Assembly (NCBI GenBank): GCA_030180135.1
Contig: CM058233.1
Span: 26,259,615-26,323,614, forward strand
Direction: 5' to 3'
Length of the DNA stretch: 64,000 bases
DNA from: Orychophragmus violaceus
Lineage: Eukaryota; Streptophyta; Magnoliopsida; Brassicales; Brassicaceae
The notes under the pieces were generated by a model. It ran no database searches. It was not told the DNA's origin and worked only from the letters and a program-made list of their open reading frames with translations. Below, piece by piece: positions 22,613 through 34,685 of this stretch. Numbering within the stretch: the first letter of the stretch is position 1; every line of letters starts with the position of its first letter. A program made the position numbers and the translations under genes.

Positions 22613-23792
22613 TGATATGCTCAGAGTTTGCTTCCCTAAGTTCAACTGCAAGTGCACAAAACAATTGTAGTATCTAGGGGTCGAATCCACAGAGACTCAA
22701 GAACTCTTACGGTAGACTATAGAATGTCAAGTTAAGCTAGGCAATACTAATCAGAAAATAAATAACTAAGAAGAAAGTAAATCAATAGCAAGAACGGTTT
22801 TGTGAAGCAAGTACTAAAATCGTCAAGTCTAGGGAGTTCTCAGGAGATCAGACAAGCAGATCAATTATCAGTCAAGATCAAATTAGGTTCGGTTCTATAA
22901 TTCAAACACAAGATAGAACTAACCAACTTTCGTTGCGAGAATTCTCTAAGTCTAATTAGCAGAAACCCAAATTTCTTTGCAATTCCTAAGAGATTAAACT
23001 AGCCTTAAGTGCATGTTTGATTTGTTCACAATTCAATTAAACCAAATTTATTTGCAGATAATTAAATTGCTCAACCTAAATAGATCAGATTCTAAATTAC
23101 ACTTTCGTGTCAATTTATAAACCTAAAGTCTAGATTCTAAGTGATCAGGTTAGAAACTAGTATTAAGCACAATTGAGGTTGAAGAACAAATAGGATATGA
23201 ATCCTTACCTGATAAATTAATCTAGCAAGTCATGAAAACCCTAACGAGAATCCCTAAACCTAACTATGAATCTACTCAGACATGATTAATGGAACACAAA
23301 TCAATGAATAAATAGATATCATAAAATCAAAGAGTAAAGAGTTAAAGAGGTTCGAAATCTTCTCTCTGGAGTACAAGAACGATCAGCCTCTCAGTCTCTC
23401 TCTCTAAAAAACTAATAGTATGAATGCGTCTCCAAAACAAAACACCAAAAACCTAATTATAAAGCCTTAATCACGCTTGGGGTCTTTTCGCAAATACTGG
23501 AACTTTCTGGGGAAAAACTACAAATCTCCAAAGTCTTCATTAATGTGCTGGCGCAGAGGTGTGTCGATCGATGCCAATGATGCATCGATCGATGTATGGG
23601 TCGTCCAGACTTGGTGAAATTAACTCTCTCGGCTTAAGCTCCAAAACTTGCCCAAAATGCTCCAACATCTCCGATAATTCTCCAAACGTGCATGTACCTA
23701 ATAAACACCTGTAATGACTCTAAAGACACGACAAAAGACTCTAAAACACACTTATATCATGGCTTAAAACAGGTAAAAACCATGATAGATCA
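22613..23792 (-). repeat. Athila 1 3' LTR
   Basis: 1180 bp, bounded by TGATATGC and GATAGATCA on the plus strand. It contains a pair of TCGATCGA palindromes at 23560-23597. Confidence 0.93.
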
Positions 23793-25198
23793 ACTCCCCC
23801 ACACTTAGGCTTTGCTTGCCTTCAAGCAAAACAGAAAACTAGAATGTGGTGAAGAAGTTTGAAAACTTTCAGAAACTCTTTTCATCTTAGAAGCACAACA
23901 CTCAGATTCCCCTTAGTAAGCCACATGAAAGATTTACCTGCAAGACATCAAGACCAACATATACTTCCCCCACACTTAACAACTGTCCTGAGTAAACTCC
24001 ACAATCAATCCAAAGCATTCAAATTCACCCTACTGACTTCTATAATCTATTAAGTGCGATCTCACCTAAGGATTATCGATCAAAGGGCACATGGATTCTT
24101 ACTCTGTTAGCTCTTGACCACCATACTATCTTTTTCTGGTTCCTTTCTTCTCTTTTCCCTTCCTTATCAACTGATTTTTCCCCATTGGGTATTATTTTTT
24201 TTTTATCAGTGCTCTTCCCGTTATGGGGTGTACTTTGGATACATTCCATAGATGCACAGGAGGTAATAGGGGTCTCTACCACTCCCGCGACCACTTCAGA
24301 GCTACTAGCTAATCCTCAGTTTATTATTCTATATTTTTTTTTACTTTAAGGAAGGGGAGAAGGGAACCTTACTTGGACAGGTTTACAAGCTGTGTCAGAA
24401 CTAACAGAGGAATCCGACTAAAGGTATACCAAGCCCTTAGGTGAGAAAAGTAAGTCAAAATTTGGGGTGAAGTCAGTAAAGGATCCTCCGATACCTGAAG
24501 TGATGTGGGTGTCCTCAGTAGGCTGATCTGCATTGGGTTTTCTAATTGTCATAGATTGATCTTGCAAGCTCATCCCAATGGTTACTTAAGTTCCTGCAAG
24601 TGTTGTTGGCTTCTCAAAAATTCATTGTTTCCTACTTAAACAGTTTTGACTCGATAAAACTGACACAAAAGACACAACTGACTCTAAGAAAAGAAAAAGA
24701 TTAATGTCAGTACCACCTCCTCCACACTTGAAACACACTGTCTCCAATAGTGTCAAGCTTAGGATCGGTAAAAGAAGAAAATGTTAAGGGATGTGTTGCG
24801 TTCTGTTGATTTTTACCTGTCTCGCACCTGCATCGATCGTTGCACATGAATGCGACGATCGTTGCAGGGCGATTGCGATTTTGTGATGATCGTTGCACAG
24901 GACCGCAACGACCGCTGCAATGCGATTTTCGTGTTGAATCGATCGACACACAAGACCGTGTCGATCGTTGCATTGCGATTTTCATCAGTTTCAGTTAGCA
25001 GTTAGCAGTTAGTCTGTGAGAAAAGTCTCAAAACTCAAACCTGAAAGCTGAAAACATCGTAAACAAGCAAAATCAAAGCAACAAATGGTCTAAAAACAAG
25101 CACATCATCCCAAACATAAGTACCAACAAGAGAAGTCAAGAAAAAGTGAAAAAGAAAATAGAACCGATAGTCTGAAAATGGGACTCTGATCTCACTCG
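23793..25198 (-). other. Athila 1 3' noncoding region
   Basis: Lies between the Athila ORF stop and the 3' LTR. It is homologous to 40226-41200 of Athila 2. It begins with the purine tract and has several TCGATCGA/ACGATCGT palindromes at 24828-24975. I find no coding sequence. Confidence 0.75.
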
Positions 25199-26707
25199 CT
25201 ACTCATCATCTATGCCAGCATAAGGATCAGAACTGCTCGAAGTAGCGGGAGTCGGAGAGCGCTGTCGACGACGACGAACACGAACGGGCTGATGAACCTG
25301 TGGCTGTCTCCTGCAAGTGCAGCCACGCATGAACTCCCAAATGCTCCGTAATATACCATTCTGACGCTCTCTCAACTCACCCTCAGACATCTCACTCACT
25401 GGTACCGATGGAGCTGGATAAGGACCAATGTCAAATGTAGCAGCAGCAGGCTCGGGCGCAGGCGCGGAGGAAGAAGAAGGCCGTGTAGAAGGCTCGCCCA
25501 GAGGATGGGCCATCGTAGGTACACTGCGCTGATCATTCGTAGGAAGCTGGAAACTCAACGCATCCAATGTATCAATCTTGGTCAGATCAGCAGCAGGAAG
25601 ATCTACACCACGCTTCCTTGCGTTTGTGTCATAATAGACCCATATACGTCCCTCCTTCTACCATGTAGCACTCTGCAGGAGGCTAAAATCCATGAATACC
25701 TCACTATCATCACGCTCCGTACCCTCTAAAGGGATCCTGCAATGGCGAAAGATGGGAGTAAGCAGACTCCCCACTGTCTCAGCACTAGCTCCATCAAATG
25801 CCTTCTTCGTCAGAGAGCACAAATGATGAGCAAACACAGCTCCTAAGTTCAGATCCGTGGTAGGATCCCTCAAGTCAGAATCAGCAAACAACTCTCTCAG
25901 CCCAATGAAAAGCGCCTCTAGCTCGTTCTTTCGCATCTTGTTCGCTTCAGATTTGCACAACAGTGTGTATCCCAAGATGAGTATCACATATCGAAGAACA
26001 GGATGCATGACCTGAATCTGCTTCGTAGTCCTTGAGTCATATCGGCCATTACCAAAATGGTCCCAGAAATACTGAGCGCTCTGTACATCCCACTCAAGAG
26101 CCATAAAGCAACGTGTAGGCTCCACGCTGAATCCATAAAAACTACAGATATCGAGAGGTGGAATACGATACCTGACTCCTAGACTCATGAAGGTAAAGAT
26201 ACCATCTGGAGCTCTCCTGCGGCTCGCATCGGAGTAGGAGACCCTGCAAGTAGCTAGCAACTGTCTCACCATATCAGGGTATAGCTCGTAGTGCTGCATA
26301 GGCATCGTCCCCAAACCAATGCCCTTAACCAATGCAAGCACCTGCTCATCGATGCCTAAGGCCTTACAAGTCCAATAATCAGCAAATTTGGTTGGCTGAA
26401 CGTCCATATCAACCCAACCATTATAGAGCAGTGTATCGTACTCATCCCAGTACTCATGTATCGACCTCTCAGTGAATGCTGCACTCTTAACCAGCTTGTT
26501 AGGCTCCATGTCCCATACCTTGTCTGTCAGAATCTTTGCTTTATCTTCCTTAGGCCAAGGCAACTGTATGGCCTCATGATCTCTCTGATCAGGCTCAGGT
26601 GGTGTCGAGTCGCGTATAAACCACTCATCTGGTGGAGGAGTCTGATCTGCAGCTGCTGGAGTAGCTCTGTCGCGTTTACGAGGCTGTCTGCGAGGAGGCA
26701 TCTGCAA
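25199..26707 (-). pseudogene. Athila-specific ORF (ATHILA/ORF-1 protein family), one stop
   Basis: A 503-codon frame interrupted only by a TAG at 25658-25660. It starts MQMPPRRQPRKRDRATPAA, a basic N-terminus. The central part (HEYWDEYDTLLYNGW, GIGLGTMPMQHYELYPDMV, FGNGRYDSRTTKQIQV) matches the plant Athila retrotransposon ORF family (Pfam ATHILA). After the TAG the same frame continues through a Pro/Ser/Ala-rich segment and an Arg-rich tail ending in AGIDDE. In full-length Athila this ORF lies after pol and has been called env-like, but its function is not established. Athila 2 has lost this ORF. Confidence 0.9.
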
Positions 26708-27889
26708 TCAAAGATATAAGAACAATTTCGCACAATCAGTATCATAAACAACAGCAATCCAAGCAGTATATGCAGTCCAATCACGTTTAAAATCTGTCAA
26801 ATTCGCGCATCAGACAAGTCTCATCACAAAAATGAAAATTTTCAGAAACTTGTAAAATCGAACGTGAAAACTACTTCCTAACATCCATTCCACTGCCAAA
26901 TATCCTAAACCAACATCTAATCATCACGGATTCAAGTTCCAGAAGCTAAAAATCAAACTTTTTATACCTTAGGTTCGCTTCTGAAAAATCGAGATTGAGA
27001 GAACATGCCTTGGTTTTGGCTCAAATTGATTAGAGATATCGATAGAGCTTGAAAAATCGAGCAGGTTAGAGCTTTGAATCGTTAAAATCGAGCAAGATTT
27101 GAGTGAGAAATCAAAAGGGGCGATTCGCTAGGGTTTGTCGCGAAGGAGAAATGAAGAAAAAAGAAAGAAGAAGAAGGATTTAATCGGAATTACCTGCACG
27201 TGATTGCATCGACCGTTGCACTATGTGCATCGATCGTTGCATTATCGCGATTGGTCCAACCGAAATTGAACCAATCCGATAAACGGTTTAAAGCATGTGT
27301 ACATCCGATTGCAATTTGGACCAGCTGTGTCGACCGTTGCACAGGACCGCAACGATCGTCACAGAGCGACTTCATCTCCTCGTCATATCTCCCTGCAGCG
27401 ATCGATGCATAGGACCGCAACGATCGCTGCAAGGCGATTTTTTTATTCGTCAAATCTCCCTGCATCGATCGTCACAACAAGTGCAACGATCGACGCAGAT
27501 CTTCCGACTCTTATTCTGCAGTGGAAACACACCCAAAACAAAACGTAAAATCCTAACAAAAACACCAAAAAGAATATGTAAAAACGAAACAGTGGGTTGC
27601 CTCCCACTCAGCGCTTGTGTAAGGTCATTAGCTTGACCGGACGAACGAGATCATGCTCCTGGAGGTTTCGACAGAGGCTGTGAGTGCCTCCGCGAAAGTC
27701 TCCTCATCCAAGGTGGAGAGTAAGCATTGTCAGTGTGAGCTCGTCCAAGGAATGAAGGGATGCAATGTTCTCCTACATTCACAGCAGTAAAGTTAGTAGA
27801 ACTGAGTTTGGAAGACGCGTACCTTTGCCTTGGTGAGGTTCTGATGTTAGGAGCTTTCTGCTTAGAAGCAGTTGCAAGCTCTGAAGATG
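26708..27889 (-). other. Athila 1 spacer between gag-protease and the Athila ORF
   Basis: The position where pol should be. It is only about 1.2 kb and has no RT, RNase H or integrase motif. It contains four palindrome pairs of the TCGATCGA/ACGATCGT type (27196-27260, 27327-27365, 27398-27435, 27462-27500). The left part resembles an untranslated leader of the Athila ORF. Confidence 0.75.
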
Positions 27890-28137
27890 TTAGAGTGGAA
27901 TCTTCAGAAACAACATCCTCTCCTCCCCAGGATCAGAAACTAAAGTCTCACTCTTCTGCGCTTCCAGTCCATCCTCAATGCTAAATGTTTGACTATCAAT
28001 CTTTGGCATGCGCAGCATATCCATCTCAAAGTGTAGAGGCTCATCTCCCAGATGGAGATCAATCAGACCATGCCTCACATCAATCTTCGCTTGAGATGTG
28101 GCTAAGAAAGGTCTTCCCAGTATTAAAGCATCATCCG

Positions 28138-28498
28138 TGTCACGGTCTTTTTCCAACAAGGTCGTGCGGCGCTCGACAGTCCCATTCCTGTCGAGTCAGC
28201 CTATCTCTCTTCTGGACATTTACGACTGGTTTCGCCCTGCCTCGGGCTCATCAGGTGATCGGCTCCAGATCACGACCAGTTTGTGCAGGGATGGCCTAAT
28301 CCCTTCTTCAACATCAGATCCTCGATCAGCGACAGACTCCCCGAACTCAACCGGGTCGGTCTGCCTAACTCCGAAAGGGATTCCTCCAACATGAATTCTG
28401 CACGCCCCTCACTGAAGCACTACACCACCTCCAGTCGTTAGTCCCGCAGAAGCGTCGTGACAAGTCACGAACCGTCTCAGGAAAAACGGGTCGTGACA
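28138..28498 (-). repeat. TRIM 3' LTR
   Basis: 361 bp, begins TGTCACGG and ends CGTGACA on the plus strand. Confidence 0.93.
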
Positions 28499-28786
28499 CT
28501 CTCCCCCACTCAACAATGTGCACGCCCTCTCGCACGGGGAAGATTCCTCAAGATCGTACGTTGGGACATTGTGGGATACTCTATCCCCACTCCAGACGAT
28601 GACTCGGCCCCTTGCCTTAGTCTAAAGGTGACTGGCTCATCCCAAAGCGCTTACTCTCCGCCCTCTGGCGGCTGGCCTAGGGTTCAACACTTACCCCTCC
28701 ACCCAAGACTCTCGGTCGCCACCGACGAAGGTTCCCCTTCATCCATCAGGGGAAACAATGCGCAACGTTCCTGCTCTGATACCATC

Positions 28787-29146
28787 TTTCACGGTCTTTT
28801 TCCAACAAGGCCGTGCGGCGCTCGACAGTCCCATTCCTGTCGAGCCAGCCTATCTCTCTTCTGGACATTTACGACTGGTTTCGCCCTGCCTCGGGCTCAT
28901 CAGGTGATCGGCTCCAGATCACGACCAGTTTGTGCAGGGATGGCCTAATCCCTTCTTCAACATCATATCCTCGATCAGCGACAGACTCCCTGAACTCAAC
29001 CGGGTCGGTCTGCCTAACTCCGAAAGGGATCCTCTAACATGAATCCTGCACGCCACTCACTGAAGCACTATACCACCTCCAGTCGTTAGTCCCGCAGAAG
29101 CGTCGTGACAAGTCAAGAACCGTCTCAGGGAAAACGGGTCGTGACA
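28787..29146 (-). repeat. TRIM 5' LTR
   Basis: 360 bp. Its first bases read TTTCACGG instead of TGTCACGG, so one terminal base has mutated. Confidence 0.92.
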
Positions 29147-31641
29147 TCCGGCTCACTATCATACTTAAGCACCACAAAATCTGCCGGAACTAGGTAGTTT
29201 CCAACTCTGACTGGGACATCCTCAAGAACTCCTTCCGGAATCCTTATTGACTGATCAGCTAGAACCAGAGAGGTCCTAGTGGGTGAAAAATCTGTCATGC
29301 CCAGTTTCTCTGCCACAGAGTATGGCATGAGATTTCCAGCAGCTCCTAAGTCACACAAGGAGCGCCTGAAGCTATCCTCAAAGATGGAGCAACTCAACAC
29401 AAATATACCAGGATCAGGTAGCTTCTTGGGAATCTGAGTCAGCAATACATCACTGACCTGTTTAGGGGTCACTATCACCCAATCTTTCAACACTTCGTCC
29501 ATAGGTAGCATCTTCTCCAAGTATCTCTGCACACAAGGGTGATATGGTGGATCATCAAGTTGTGGATCTTCTTCCAAATTCTCATCCATTACTTTCAGCT
29601 GTCTGGCTTCATCAAGTTCCTGTTGAGATATCTCAAACACCTCAGGGAAAGGTGTAGTAGGCTTGTGAGCCTTCTCTTCAGCAATACCACGAGAAACAAG
29701 TGAGGATGATTCTTCACGACATGCAACGATCGATGCATTTTGTGCAACGATCGATGCAGTTAATTCATCCCTGATTTCAACCGACACTTTTGTTTCAGTC
29801 TCGGGTTTTCCAGCTTCTTCAACGAGTTCAGCTGTATTAAACTCAAATTTCTCTCCTTGGTTTGATCCATCATCAATCAGAACTGACCAAGCTTTGATGT
29901 GGGTGTCCATGACATTCTTCCCTTTGACTGAGCTTGAAATTTGGTTCAATTGTGTATCCAACTGCTTCACATGTGTACTCAGGGATTCAAACTTCCCATT
30001 AAGATCTTCATACACAGCATCCAACTTCTTGTTGAAGTCCATAGCAGTCTTAGTCTGACCGTCCAGCAGCTGCTCCATCATGGATTCCACCTTTCTCTCA
30101 TGATCACTAGCAGTAGGAGGTGGTTGATAGGAGGATGATCCATAAGTCCTCTGATAAGAATTACCTTTCTGAAAAGGTTTCAGATAACCAGCAGTCTGTC
30201 CATATTCAGAAGAGTTCTGGTTGCTTGTGAAAGCACTCTTCTGTCCACCATTAAAGAACTTGTTGCCTTGCTGATTTCCAAACCTGTTTCCTTGAAATCC
30301 AGAGTCACTGATGTAGTTCACATCCTCTTCCTGGTGATCTCCTTCAACCTCAAACACTTCAACTTCCTGAGCAAAGTGGACAGTCAGTCAACAAACTGTG
30401 AAAAGTGTCCAGCTTACTCATGATATCAGCAATCTCCAGATTATCGATCTTTCCACCAGACTCTTTCCTTCTTCTATCAGCAGTCTTGGTGCTATTACTG
30501 CTCACCAAGTTATCAATCAGCGTCCTAGCCTGTTCAGGAGTCCTTGTATTGAAATTCCCATTGCTGGAATTATCCAATGCAGACTGGTAATAGAGATCAA
30601 TTCCTCTGAAGAATATGCCTAGCAGCGTCAGTTCAGAGAATCCATGATGAGGACAGTTACGTTGGTACTTCTTAAAACTCATCCAAACAGACTTAAGAGG
30701 CTCTGTAGGACCTTGGGTGAAGGTGAGAATATCCTGTCTCGACTGATCAGAGCGAGCATCATCATAAAAGTGCCTCAAAACTCTCTCTTCACATCATCCC
30801 AAGTAGTAAACTTCCCAGATGGAAGTTGTTTCAGCCAAGCTGCAGCCTCTCCAGCGAGAGAATAGGGGAAAAGTTTGAGATACAGATAGTCATAGTTTAC
30901 CCCATTGTACTTCATTCCAGTGATGAAGTCTTCAAAATCATCAATATGATCCATGGGTTGCTCATGTGGGAGACCATGGAAAGGATTCTGCCTCAGAAGA
31001 GAGTAATAGACAGTCTTGATCTCGAAGTCATTCCTCTCAAAGCCAGGAGGTACAATTGCTGACCGGTTAGCATAGAACTCATCCGGACGGTTAAAGTCAG
31101 CAAGAGTCCTCTCATCAGCAGGAGGATTAATTATCTTCCCTTGACCTTGGGGCTGTTCAGGCGCAGGTTCAGGGATCACACGTCCCTCAGCATCAATCCT
31201 TAGCCCGTCATTATTGTACCGGTTGTTATGTTGGTCTCTCAGAACACCCTCAACATCAGGTCTCAAAATCAAGCGATTGTTCATCATCCTTGCTCGTTGA
31301 CCTTTTCTGTTTGTTCTCTCTAGTCTAGCAAGTTCCTCAAGCCTGAGATTCACGAGATTCGCGTTCGGATCACTTCTGGTCTCACGCTTCTGCATAAACC
31401 GTCGGTAATCGCACTGTGTCGATCGATGCTAAGTCTGCAACGATCGTTTCAACTTGGGATTCGCCTTGTGTCGATCGATTCAAAAGATGCGTCGATCGAT
31501 GCAAAGCGATATCAGACCTGAAACACACGGAGAAAAACAGAGAAATTAGTAGCAAAAACAAAAAACGAAAAACCTAGTCTAAACTTTAAATTCAAATCTA
31601 TCGAAGACTCAAAAGAGTCTCCGGAAACAGCGCCAAAAACT

Positions 31642-32810
31642 TGATATGCTCAAGGTTTACTTCCCTAAGTTCAACTGAAAGTGCACAGAACAATTGTAGT
31701 ATCTAGGGGTCGAATCCACAGAGACTCAAGAAATCTTACGGTAGACTATAGAATGTCAAGTTAAGCTAGGCAATACTAATCAGAAAATAAATAACTAAGC
31801 AGAAAGTAAATCAGTAGCAAGAACGGTTTTGTGAAGCAAGTACTAAAAGCGTCAAGTCTAGGGAGTTCTCAGGAAATCAAACAAACAGATCAATTATCAG
31901 TCAGGATCAAATTAGGTTCGGTTCTAGAACTCAAACACAAGATAGAACTAACCAACTTTCGTTGCGAGAATTCTCTAAGTCTAATTAGCTTAAACCCAAA
32001 TTTCTTTCCAATTCCTAACAGATTAAACTAGCCTTAAGTGCAAGTTTGATTTGTTCACAATTCAATTAAACCAAATTTATTTGCAGGTAATTAAATTGCT
32101 TAACCTAAATAGAACATATTCTAAATTACACTTTCGTGTCAATTTATAAACCTAAAGTCTAGATTCTAAGTGATCAGGTTAGAAACTAGTATTAAGCACA
32201 ATTCAGGTTGAAGAACAAATAGGATATGAATCCTTAACTGATAAATTAATCTAGCAAGTCATGAAAACCATAACGAGAATCCATAAACCTAACTATGAAT
32301 CTACTCAGACATGATTAATGGAACACAAATCAATGAATAAATAGATATCATAAAATCAAAGAGTAAAGAGTTAAAGAGGTTCGAAATCTTCTCTCTGGAG
32401 TACAAGAACGATCAGCCTCTCGGTCTCTCTCTCTAAAAAGCTAATAGTATGAATGCGTCTCCAAAACAAAACACCAAAAACCTAATTATAAAGCCTTAAT
32501 CACGCTTGGGGTCTTTTCGCAAATACTAGAACTTTCTGGGGCAAAACTGCAAATCTCCAAAGTCTTCATTAATGTGCTGGCGCAGAGGTGTGTCGATCGA
32601 TGTCGATCGATGCATGGGTCGTCCAGACTTAGTGAAATTAACTCTCTCGGCTTAAGCTCTAAAACTTGCCCAAAAGGCTCCAATATCTCCAATAATTCTC
32701 CAAACGTGCATGTACCTAATAAACACATGTAATGACTCTAAAGACACGACATAAGACTCTAAAACACACTTATATCATGGATTAAAAAAGGTAAAAACCA
32801 TGATATATCA
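31642..32810 (-). repeat. Athila 1 5' LTR
   Basis: 1169 bp, homologous to 22613-23792. The palindrome pair of the other LTR is here partly collapsed: at 32590-32623 the spacer between the two palindromes is deleted. Just inside the element, 31419-31505 holds four more palindromes. Confidence 0.93.
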
Positions 32811-32819
32811 TCTTGTTAT

Positions 32820-33222
32820 ACTAATTTAAAATTCAGTCTCTTCATAATGTGAGCCATATCCAAGGTCTCTTCTTAAGAATCTTCATAGTTCCTTGTGAAT
32901 TGTTCCTGACTTCTTGAATCCATGTCCCTTGTTTTGTCTCTTCTCCTTCCAATTATGGCTCTTTTCCTACAGGTTCTGGTTCTTCTTCCCCAAAACCTGC
33001 TTGTGAATCAGTCTCATGGATCCAAAGCTCATTTCCAGGCTGATATGTCTCTTCTGAAACGATTTGACAATCAGTTTCTTCTTCCAATGAGTCTTCCTCT
33101 TCTTCATACAACTCCTTGTAGCTTAAGTTTTCGTGAATATGTTCTGGTGGCTCAACCTCAGGTTCTTCTATTCTAGGTTCATAACCATAGTATTGATCAT
33201 TCTCTGACCATGGATCATCCAT
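32820..33222 (-). pseudogene. Gypsy 1 gag, N-terminal acidic part
   Basis: An 89-residue minus-strand frame (33222-32953) begins MDDPWSENDQYYGYEPRI and is very acidic (EEPEVEPPEH, EEEEDSLEEETD). This resembles the N-terminus of Gag in gypsy elements of this type. It stops at 32953, and related sequence continues brokenly to the Athila 1 insertion at 32811. The rest of gag lies at 21704-22612. Confidence 0.65.
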
Positions 33223-34663
33223 GTAAGCACTCTCATCATTGGATACGTTCTAGTCATTCTCTTGGTTCTATTGTTCTCCACAGTCATCATCTTTTTCCCA
33301 TGAGTAGTGGCTTGTTTTATCACCCCCAATCCACCTCAGAAGTGTTAAACTCACCCATGTTGTCTCCCATGTTTCATGTTACTGTAAAACAAAACTAAAT
33401 AGAGGATCAAGTGCAAAGAAAATAGAAAAACAAGCAAGAAACAAAAAAGAAAAAATCAGACAACAAGAGAAAAGACAAATAATGCAAAATGGAAAAACAC
33501 ACGAACTACCAAGTTTCTCCTAAATAAATGCTGGCCGGTTCAGATTTCTTTTCTTAATTTTTTTTAACTTTATGATGAAACTAAACAGGAAATCTGAAAA
33601 AACACTAATAAACCTAACATGAATGAAGCAAGCAACAAAACAGGAAAAAGGTTAAAACACTAAGATGCAAGAATCGCAAAAATATCGAAAGATACAACTA
33701 AATGGAAAAATGCAGCTATATGGCTGGTTCTTTTTTTGACCAAGAATCGCAAAAATATCGAAAGATACAATTAAATGGAAAAATGAAGCTATATGGCTGG
33801 TTCCCTTTTTGACTTAAGCAATCCTAATGCAACTAACAAATGCAGAACATATGGATATAATGTAGCAATGATCAGAACAGTCGAAACAAACAATCGAACA
33901 CACAGCCGGTTCATATAAAGCACAAATCCAAACCGATATGTCAATTGTTCACGAATGTAATCTTATCCTAGTCTAGTTTGGTTTCAGATTATATGATGAA
34001 TTCCACAGAACCAACAACTTAAGCAAAAATCACAACCAAATGCAGACACAAAACCGGACAGACAACTCAACCTCACGCAAGCAACAAGAAATTCATATAA
34101 GACCAATATGTAGACGGTTTTAATAAGTTCTACTATAATTATTTTTTGAATGATGCAAGCAGAATGAATACCTATTTCTATTACAAATAGAATGCAAGAA
34201 CAATTAACTAAACCGATCAAGACAAGTAAAGTGACCACACAACAAGCAACTAACCCAAGCGAAAGTAAGCAAACCCTAGAGAGAGAGATATGTTCCGCCA
34301 ACCTAAAATACTGAGACAAACAATTTTTTTTTTGAATTTTATGCTAGATTATGAATGAAAAAATAAACTAAAGCAAATCATAACTCAAAGAAACAGCTGA
34401 AACAAAGGAGACAATCGATATCAAGCAACACCACACTCGGATTTTCAAGCAAAAACCTAAGAATACTATGCAGCTGATTGCGATTAACACCTTAACAACT
34501 TCTTCTCCTAAATGAATATGCAACAACATAAGTAATAAACTTAACAGAATCAAATATGAACTAACAAATGCAATTTGTTTTGAGTTTTTCGAATGATAGA
34601 ATCATAGAAGCAAAATCGTAGAAATAAAAAGATGTAAGAATAGAGATAACCGAATGGTTTCAA
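33223..34663 (-). other. Gypsy 1 leader
   Basis: Untranslated DNA between the primer site and gag. It contains a tandem duplication of about 72 bp (about 33669-33740 and 33741-33812; both include AATATCGAAAGATACAA) and several T-runs. I see no coding sequence. Confidence 0.7.
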
Positions 34664-34683
34664 GAGCCTAATCCCTGATACCA
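34664..34683 (-). other. Gypsy 1 primer-binding site
   Basis: The complement reads TGGTATCAGGGATTAGGCTC, matching the 3' end of initiator-Met tRNA over its first nine bases and diverging after that. It lies two bases inside the 5' LTR. Confidence 0.85.
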
Positions 34684-34685
34684 TA

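Larger units (their letters stand above)
28138..29146 (-). mobile_element. TRIM (miniature LTR retrotransposon)
   Basis: Two LTRs of about 360 bp (28138-28498 and 28787-29146, about 97 percent alike) flank only 288 bp of internal DNA with no coding capacity. A primer site for initiator-Met tRNA (TGGTATCAGAGC, complement of 28774-28785) lies next to the right LTR. A purine tract (complement of 28499-28512) lies next to the left LTR, giving minus orientation. A 4-bp target duplication TCCG lies at 28134-28137 and 29147-29150. It splits the Athila 1 protease frame exactly. Athila 2 at 42050 gives the uninterrupted version of the target. Confidence 0.95.
27890..31395 (-). pseudogene. Athila 1 gag and aspartic protease, split by the TRIM
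   Basis: The gag part (31395-about 29900) includes NRPDEFYANRSAIVPPGF, MDHIDDFEDFITGMKYNGV, LAGEAAAWLKQL and YDDARSDQSRQDILTFTQG. A one-base deletion near 30777 (a run of four A where Athila 2 has five) and a small deletion near 30378 shift the frame. The protease part (about 29480-29150) carries CDLGAAGNLMPYS, a variant of the DxGA protease motif, and VLADQSIRIPEG. The TRIM interrupts it after KYDSEPD, and the frame resumes at 28137 with DALILGRPFLA. Two TCGATCGA-type palindromes at 29719-29760 are translated in frame as ASIVA. Confidence 0.9.
22613..32810 (-). mobile_element. Athila 1: Athila-type gypsy element lacking pol, split by a TRIM
   Basis: LTRs at 22613-23792 and 31642-32810, roughly 96 percent alike by eye. 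The primer site TTTTTGGCGCTG (complement of 31623-31640) is the variant used by Athila elements, and the purine tract is the complement of 23793-23807. Near-identical target duplications flank it (TTTTG 22608-22612, TCTTG 32811-32815; one difference). Contents in minus-strand order are gag with an aspartic protease, then the Athila-specific ORF. Reverse transcriptase, RNase H and integrase are absent. It sits inside gypsy 1 and hosts the TRIM at 28138-29146. Confidence 0.93.

Noticed and set aside
24073..24294. Possible small gene or tRNA-like sequence repeated at about 40500-40700
   Set aside because: It is the shared 3' noncoding region of Athila 1 and 2; no cloverleaf or conserved frame found.
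27985..29037. Plus-strand frames of up to 163 codons
   Set aside because: They lie across the TRIM LTRs and recur in both LTRs; the TRIM has no coding capacity.
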